A stretch of DNA of 64,000 bases from Treponema_C sp050320395 (GTDB lineage: Bacteria > Spirochaetota > Spirochaetia > Treponematales > Treponemataceae): assembly GCF_050320395.1 (NCBI RefSeq), contig NZ_CP144459.1, positions 1,178,001-1,242,000 on the forward strand, in the 5' to 3' direction. Numbering within the stretch: the stretch's first letter is position 1; each line of letters starts with the position of its first letter. Under the pieces are notes generated by a model that was not told the DNA's origin, did no database searches, and saw only the letters and a program-made list of their open reading frames with translations. Made by a program: the position numbers and the translations under genes. This document shows positions 59,538 through 64,000 of the stretch, piece by piece.

Positions 59538-60398
59538 TTACCGCGATATTTTATCTACAATAATGTTTACGCTTTCTATTAAGATACCCGTGTAGCGCTC
59601 GATATTGTCTATCACGTATTTTTGCAGGTTGTGAATCTTTCCGACCAATTCGGTTCCGAAGGGAACGTCGGTTGTAATCACCAGCTTATAACCGTGGGCA
59701 TTGGTTTTAATTGCAAGTTTTTTTATTTTGATTTGATTGTCGTATTCGCTTACGCAGTGCATAACCATTTGGGTGAGGGCGGCTTCGGAAATGCTTACCC
59801 TGCCTTTTTTTGAAAATTCGGGGCGTACTACCGATTTTTCGTATACCTTCGTATTTGTACCGGTAATTTTTTCTTTTCGGGCAAGCTTTATTCTGATTGA
59901 ATCGTAAAAGATTTGGGGATAACTGCGCTTTATTGCCAATGCGGGAACGGGAATAACGTGCTTGCCTTCAATGCGCCGCGATCGTATGGCAAGCTCTATT
60001 TCTTCCTGTGTGGCTATATCTTCTATTTTAATAATCCGCGACGGAGGGGGAACTTGCAGCCGCATGGCAATTTTTTGTACCATTTTTTCCGAGGTTCCCA
60101 GTATAAGCAGGCGCTTTATATTTTCTTTTTTCATTGCGCGGGCTATTTCGTCGCGGTGTTCTTTTTCATCGAAGACGGCGGTACGCACGGCCGCCAAAAA
60201 GGTTTTTTCGCGCTTTGCCGAATGGCCCGCCAAAATTTGGTCGTCCCGGATGAGTAGGCCGTCGTCTATAATTGCATTGATATCGTATTTTTGCGCTAAA
60301 AGTTTTGCGCGGAAGCTTTTTCCCGTACCGCTTTCTCCGACAAGGGCAAAGACCGTGATTCCTTTAAAGAGCGAAAAGATATCATCAATAAGTTTCAT
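59538..60398 (-). CDS. P-loop ATPase fused to an Asp23-like domain
   Basis: A 286-residue protein. A P-loop domain has Walker A GESGTGKS at residues 21-28 and ILGTSEKMVQKIA further on. The C-terminal about 95 residues (RVSISEAALTQMVMHCVSEYDNQIKIKKLAI, VPFGTELVGKIHNLQKYVIDNIERYTGILIESVNIIVDKI) match the Asp23/Gls24 family seen as a separate small protein in Firmicutes. Function unknown; both parts suggest a cytoplasmic envelope-linked regulator. It overlaps the RluA-family gene by 14 bases. Confidence 0.75.
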   Translation of the reverse strand: MKLIDDIFSLFKGITVFALVGESGTGKSFRAKLLAQKYDINAIIDDGLLIRDDQILAGHSAKREKTFLAAVRTAVFDEKEHRDEIARAMKKENIKRLLILGTSEKMVQKIAMRLQVPPPSRIIKIEDIATQEEIELAIRSRRIEGKHVIPVPALAIKRSYPQIFYDSIRIKLARKEKITGTNTKVYEKSVVRPEFSKKGRVSISEAALTQMVMHCVSEYDNQIKIKKLAIKTNAHGYKLVITTDVPFGTELVGKIHNLQKYVIDNIERYTGILIESVNIIVDKISR

Positions 60399-61488
60399 TA
60401 CCGACAGTATACGTTGAAACGTCGGCTTCGGGCAAGTACCTTTTTATAAATCCCTTAAAAAATGCGGGAAGGGGAGCGGATATTTTTTGCGGGAGCTTCA
60501 GAACATTGTCTTTATCGAAGCCGAGCGAAAAAGCGTGTAAAAAAAGTTCCCGGCTGCCCGCGGTGTCCGGATAGCGGAATGCTTTTGCTCCGTATGCCGT
60601 ATCTCCCAAAAGGGGAAAACCGCAAAAGGCCGTCTGTGCCCTTATTTGATGAGTACGTCCGGTTTCTATAATAACCCGTACGAGGGTGCAGTCAAGTCCC
60701 GCCTCGGGTATAAAGCCGGCTGCAAGCGGTTCAATGCGGCTGACGGCTTTTTTAGCTTTTAGGGGCGGACTGTCGGCATCAAGGGGTGCCGCCTTACTCG
60801 GGGCCGTAAAAACCCGGACGGTTTTGAATGACCGGGACTTGCTTTGTTCCGCAGTTTGGGCCCGAGCCGTTTTGGTTTCTTTGCCGCGTTCGATAAAATG
60901 TTCGGCTTCAAGCGTTTCCGTCAATTCCCCTTGTAAAAGGGCAAGATATTCTTTTTTTATGCGCCTGTGTGCAAGGGCTTCGGAAAAAAGGCGGGCACCG
61001 CGCAAACTTTGCGAAAAACAAACCAGGCCGCTGGTTCTCCTGTCTATGCGGTGAAGGGGGCCCGGGCGGAACGACAAAGAAGTTTTTCCGCCGGTTTTGC
61101 ATGCGTCAAAATACTCGCGCCTGATAAGTTCATCAACGGAAATACCGCCTTTTGAGCCGCCTTGGACGGGAATGCCGTATGCCTTATTTATAATGCGGAT
61201 ATCTTCGTTTACGAATACGTCGGTAAAAAATGCGGAATTGTCCGTAACGGATGAGCTTTTTTCCGCGTTTGCGTCTTTTTTTTGCAATAAAAAGGACGCT
61301 ATATCGAGACGTTCTCCTTCTGATACGCGAAACGAAGCGTCTTTTTTTCCGCCGTTTATACGGATTATACCGCTTCTTATGCTTTTATGAATACGCGAAA
61401 GCGGTTCTTCAGTTAAGAATTTGCGCACAAGGCGGTCTAAACGTCGTCCTTCATCATCTTTTTGTACGATAAATTGCGTAAAATCCAT
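60385..61488 (-). CDS. RluA-family pseudouridine synthase
   Basis: A 367-residue enzyme. An N-terminal S4 domain (RRLDRLVRKFLTEEPLSRIHKSIRSGIIRINGGKK) precedes the catalytic HRIDRRTSGLVCFS (catalytic Asp) and the C-terminal TGRTHQIRAQTAFCGFPLLGDTAYG. It isomerises uridines in 23S rRNA (RluC-like) or tRNA. An insert of about 50 residues (KETKTARAQTAEQSKSR...) lies before the last motif. ATG 61488 starts the S4 domain and lies eight bases behind a TATACT box; no Shine-Dalgarno sequence. Confidence 0.9.
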   Translation of the reverse strand: MDFTQFIVQKDDEGRRLDRLVRKFLTEEPLSRIHKSIRSGIIRINGGKKDASFRVSEGERLDIASFLLQKKDANAEKSSSVTDNSAFFTDVFVNEDIRIINKAYGIPVQGGSKGGISVDELIRREYFDACKTGGKTSLSFRPGPLHRIDRRTSGLVCFSQSLRGARLFSEALAHRRIKKEYLALLQGELTETLEAEHFIERGKETKTARAQTAEQSKSRSFKTVRVFTAPSKAAPLDADSPPLKAKKAVSRIEPLAAGFIPEAGLDCTLVRVIIETGRTHQIRAQTAFCGFPLLGDTAYGAKAFRYPDTAGSRELFLHAFSLGFDKDNVLKLPQKISAPLPAFFKGFIKRYLPEADVSTYTVGNETY

Positions 61489-61496
61489 TAAATACG

Positions 61497-61525
61497 AGTA
61501 TAACGGCTTATAAAAACTTTGCCTA
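61497..61525 (-). promoter_or_regulatory. promoter of the pseudouridine synthase gene
   Basis: On the minus strand TAGGCA, 17 bases, TATACT, then eight bases to the ATG at 61488. Its -35 lies one base from the -35 of the divergent promoter. Confidence 0.5.
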
Positions 61526-61526
61526 C

Positions 61527-61554
61527 TAGACAAAAATCGGTATACGGGTACAAT
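61527..61554 (+). promoter_or_regulatory. promoter of the divergent phosphatase gene
   Basis: TAGACA, 16 bases, TACAAT, then eight bases to the ATG at 61563. Leaderless or nearly so. Confidence 0.55.
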
Positions 61555-61562
61555 AAAGTAAT

Positions 61563-62042
61563 ATGTTTGTGACAATGCGGGAATACTTATATTCTTTTCT
61601 TTTAAACCCCGTTTCCTTATCGGCTTTGTTCAGTTGGTTGTCCGCACAGTTTATAAAAACGGTTATAAAACTTTTAACGGGCCGGGTAAAGGATTTAAAA
61701 GAACTTATTGCCTTGCTTTTGTGGCGGACCGGAGGAATGCCTTCGAGCCATTCGGCATTGGTATGCGCTTTGACGACGTCCATCGGCTTCCGTTCGGGCG
61801 TGGATTCCGATATTTTTATTCTTGCCTGCTGTTTTACGCTCGTGGTTATACGCGATGCCGTCGGGGTACGCCGTGCAAGCGGTCTTCAAGCTCGCAGTTT
61901 GAACGAGCTGGGAAAAAAACTCCATCAAAAAGGCATGATAAACTTTCAAGCCGTTAAAGAAGTGCACGGTCATGCTCCCCTTGAAGTCTTTGTCGGTTGT
62001 CTTTTAGGACTCTTTACCGGAACCGCTTTTTCAGTATTGTAA
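61563..62042 (+). CDS. divergent PAP2-family membrane phosphatase
   Basis: A 159-residue membrane protein of the DUF212/divergent PAP2 family: LLWRTGGMPSSHSALVCALTTSIGFR, VVIRDAVGVRRASGLQARSLN and EVHGHAPLEVFVGCLLG carry the Ser-His, Arg and His of the phosphatase core. Members are implicated in lipid or polyprenyl phosphate metabolism; the substrate is unknown. Start at ATG 61563 (a second ATG is four codons later). Confidence 0.85.
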   Translation: MFVTMREYLYSFLLNPVSLSALFSWLSAQFIKTVIKLLTGRVKDLKELIALLLWRTGGMPSSHSALVCALTTSIGFRSGVDSDIFILACCFTLVVIRDAVGVRRASGLQARSLNELGKKLHQKGMINFQAVKEVHGHAPLEVFVGCLLGLFTGTAFSVL

Positions 62043-62057
62043 CGATATTTTAGCTTC

Positions 62058-63557
62058 ATGAAAGAAAAAACTTTTATTATCGGAGCTGCACTGTGCAGCG
62101 CTTTTTTTTGTTTTATACTGATTTTTTGTCGTACCGCACCCTCATTTAAAATATGGCAAAATTATACGGTTTTTTACACGGAACGCGGGGTAAGCGAAGA
62201 TACCGTGCTCGATTTATTTTCCCGGGAGGGAGTCGCAGGCGTTTTATCCCTGCGTCACACTCGGTTTCCGCCTCTTCCGGCCCTTACTCCCGTGCAGTAT
62301 ATGAACGGCTTTGCAAAATTTTCATATGAAGATTTACAAAATCTCTTTTTTTCCGATAAAAACGGGAATTACCGTTTATACTATGTACCGCAGGAAGCCG
62401 CAGGTACTGCCGTTTCTGCACTGAAAAATGCCGATTTTAAATGGGGAACGGATGCGCGGGGAAAGAGGCCTTATACGGTACCCGCCGCCGTGTTTTTGCT
62501 TTTTATCTGTTTTACCCTATTTGCAAAAAACAAGGGGTTTTTCTCGGCAGTTTTTTTCCCCTTTGTGCTTTATACCTTTTCCGTGCCTTTTTATCACAGC
62601 GCATCCTTTGTATGTCCCTTCGGTTTTGCCTTATTTATTATCCAAAAGTCATGGCGCAGGAAAAACTTTTTTAAAAAGGCCCTTATGCATCCGCTTGTTG
62701 TGTCCTCGGCTTTTTTATTAAGCCTTTCTGCGGCCGTTTCGGGTGTGCGCCCCCTTCTTTTATTTTGCGCCGCGGTCTGTGCATCGGCGGCTTCGGTGTA
62801 TGTTTTGTTCAAACTTGAAGGTTTTCGGTGTGCTAAAGCCGTATTTAATCCGGTTTTTATTATTCCCGCCGCCCTTATCGATACACGCGATATTTTGCGC
62901 GTTCGCTTTGCTCTTATTCCCGCCCTTTGTATAGCCCTGTTTACGGTGTCCTTTTTTATAAGCGGCTTTTACGGCGCAAGCGGAGGAAAAACGGGGCGCA
63001 CTGCGGGGGTATCCGGCGGATTGTCCGGCGGTATTTCCGATGCCTATTTTCCCGCTCCGATAAAAAAAACGGTAAAAAAAGATTTTTCACTTTTTTCATA
63101 TAATGCAGTCAATGCCGTCGACATTGAAAACCGCCTTCCCGATTTAATCGATTTTATCGGAGCTTTTTGGTTTACCGAAACCTATCCCTTCCGCAAGCTT
63201 GACAGTTTGAAAGGCGGTAATCCGAGTATCGGCGACAGGGTTACGTACTCGGACTATAAAAGAGAAGGGGGAAGGCTGAACGAAGTATCCGTAAACGTTG
63301 CCGTATTCGATGAAGCTTATATTCGCCGTATTACGGAGCTTGCATACCGAAACGCTTTTTTGGGTTCCGGGGGGGCTGAAGCTTTGTTAAGCCGCCAAAA
63401 AGGCTTTATGCGTACCGGCTATGTGCGCGTTCACGGTGCGCAAAACGGCACGGCGGCCCTTATCTTTACGTTATGTGCTTTTATATATATACTGGTTTTG
63501 CTTATCGGTTTAAGCAAATACCGATTTCTTTTTAGTAACAGAGGCGCCGACAGATGA
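62058..63557 (+). CDS. large membrane protein upstream of rnfC, function unknown
   Basis: A 499-residue protein. One N-terminal helix (TFIIGAALCSAFFCFILIFC) precedes an extracytoplasmic domain of about 115 residues, then about six helices (150-325), a second soluble region (ending near 475) and a last helix. Not recognised beyond resemblance to treponemal proteins next to the Rnf complex. A TATTTT lies six bases before the ATG, another possible leaderless start, but its -35 is weak. The ATGA overlap with rnfC points to a shared role. Confidence 0.7.
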   Translation: MKEKTFIIGAALCSAFFCFILIFCRTAPSFKIWQNYTVFYTERGVSEDTVLDLFSREGVAGVLSLRHTRFPPLPALTPVQYMNGFAKFSYEDLQNLFFSDKNGNYRLYYVPQEAAGTAVSALKNADFKWGTDARGKRPYTVPAAVFLLFICFTLFAKNKGFFSAVFFPFVLYTFSVPFYHSASFVCPFGFALFIIQKSWRRKNFFKKALMHPLVVSSAFLLSLSAAVSGVRPLLLFCAAVCASAASVYVLFKLEGFRCAKAVFNPVFIIPAALIDTRDILRVRFALIPALCIALFTVSFFISGFYGASGGKTGRTAGVSGGLSGGISDAYFPAPIKKTVKKDFSLFSYNAVNAVDIENRLPDLIDFIGAFWFTETYPFRKLDSLKGGNPSIGDRVTYSDYKREGGRLNEVSVNVAVFDEAYIRRITELAYRNAFLGSGGAEALLSRQKGFMRTGYVRVHGAQNGTAALIFTLCAFIYILVLLIGLSKYRFLFSNRGADR

Positions 63558-64000
63558 GAGAAAAAAAAGAAGAGTTTGATTTTCCGCACTATGAGTACCG
63601 CCGTCTCCATTGCGCCTACATACCGTCTACAGCCTTTGTGTCGGTGCGCCAGGGTAAAAGCGATTCAAGATTTATAATACGGGAAGGAGATGAGGTTTCC
63701 GAAGGTCAGATAATTGCATCCGGTTATAAAAATGCCGTCCCCGTACATGCGCCTATTCCGGGTATTGTCAGTGAAATAGCCGAACGTACCATGCCGGACG
63801 GAAGCCGTGCCGAATGCGCCGTATTGCAATTCCGCGGCGGTTTTGCGTTTGAAGGCAAAGAGCAGGTGTATACCGACTATCGTAAAAAACAGGGCTCCCA
63901 TAAATTGATTCCTCTGATTCGTCAGCACGGAATAATCAATACCTTTGATTTGGATAACAATTCTTTGGCCGAGCAATTGGACAAAGCCGGCTCCGATAAC
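63554..64000 (+). CDS. rnfC: Rnf electron transport complex subunit C, N-terminal part
   Basis: The first 149 codons; cut by the window edge. The N-terminal barrel-sandwich segment reads FIIREGDEVSEGQIIASGYKNAVPVHAPIPGIVSEIAERTMPDGSRAECAVLQF, which matches RnfC/NqrA-like subunits. RnfC binds NADH and iron-sulfur clusters in the ion-pumping ferredoxin:NAD+ oxidoreductase complex. The diagnostic cluster motifs lie beyond the window. Confidence 0.8.
   Translation, partial: MREKKEEFDFPHYEYRRLHCAYIPSTAFVSVRQGKSDSRFIIREGDEVSEGQIIASGYKNAVPVHAPIPGIVSEIAERTMPDGSRAECAVLQFRGGFAFEGKEQVYTDYRKKQGSHKLIPLIRQHGIINTFDLDNNSLAEQLDKAGSDN

Noticed and set aside
1..64000. CRISPR array, tRNA or rRNA genes, insertion sequence, prophage
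   Set aside because: None seen on either strand by reading; no repeat-spacer pattern, no T-arm-like sequences and no transposase with inverted ends. The Rpn-type gene has no visible terminal repeats.

Overview
The window looks like the chromosome of a host-associated spirochaete close to Treponema. The basis is a Trep_Strep-type ECF substrate component, a PUR-domain (BpuR-like) protein, the start of an rnfC gene behind a treponeme-style membrane protein, and moderate GC (mid-40s by eye). I saw no rRNA, tRNA, CRISPR array, insertion sequence or prophage. It reads as ordinary chromosome with a few accessory patches.

Layout. 1-7 kb: cell-wall peptidase locus, a small ferredoxin behind hairpins, a MATE pump convergent with phosphotransacetylase (pta), and a LacI-type repressor fused to a solute-binding domain. 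7-12.9 kb: one operon with a phosphohexomutase, a phosphonate-type ABC importer (phnC-phnE-phnE-phnD) and a metallo-beta-lactamase-fold protein. 12.9-16 kb: ECF transporter I (EcfT, fused double ATPase, S component), driven by a promoter inside the decayed end of an older gene. 16-20.4 kb: PUR-domain protein, second phosphohexomutase, pyridoxamine kinase, radical SAM protein. 20.4-27.5 kb: sugar ABC importer with a GH4 glycosidase and LacI repressor, then a cytidylate-kinase-like protein and a MutY-like glycosylase without an iron-sulfur cluster. 27.5-32 kb: BrnT/BrnA-like pair, methyltransferase, ECF transporter II with attenuator-like leaders. 32-39 kb: small exported and membrane proteins, an AT-rich orphan pair, and an FtsX-type ABC exporter. 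39-46.8 kb: an Rpn-type nuclease, then a minus-strand run of alpha-galactosidase, GPH symporter, repeat protein, response regulator and histidine kinase. 46.8-48.7 kb: gene-poor patch with three related promoters. 48.7-52 kb: second sugar ABC importer. 52-64 kb: ene-reductase, tocopherol-cyclase-like protein, PQQ-like repeat protein, RNA-modifying enzymes, lipase, poly(A) polymerase/CCA enzyme, phosphatase, membrane protein and rnfC (cut by the window end).

Main themes. (1) About eleven genes on both strands have a sigma70-like -10 box ending 6-8 bases before the start codon and no usable Shine-Dalgarno sequence, so they are probably transcribed as leaderless mRNAs. Their starts (ATG and GTG) are set here partly by that rule. 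(2) Sugar uptake is prominent: two importers without their own ATPase, GH4 and GH36 glycosidases, a melibiose-type symporter, and LacI-type palindromes at promoters. (3) Several transcripts have hairpin-rich leaders or a recurrent terminator type.
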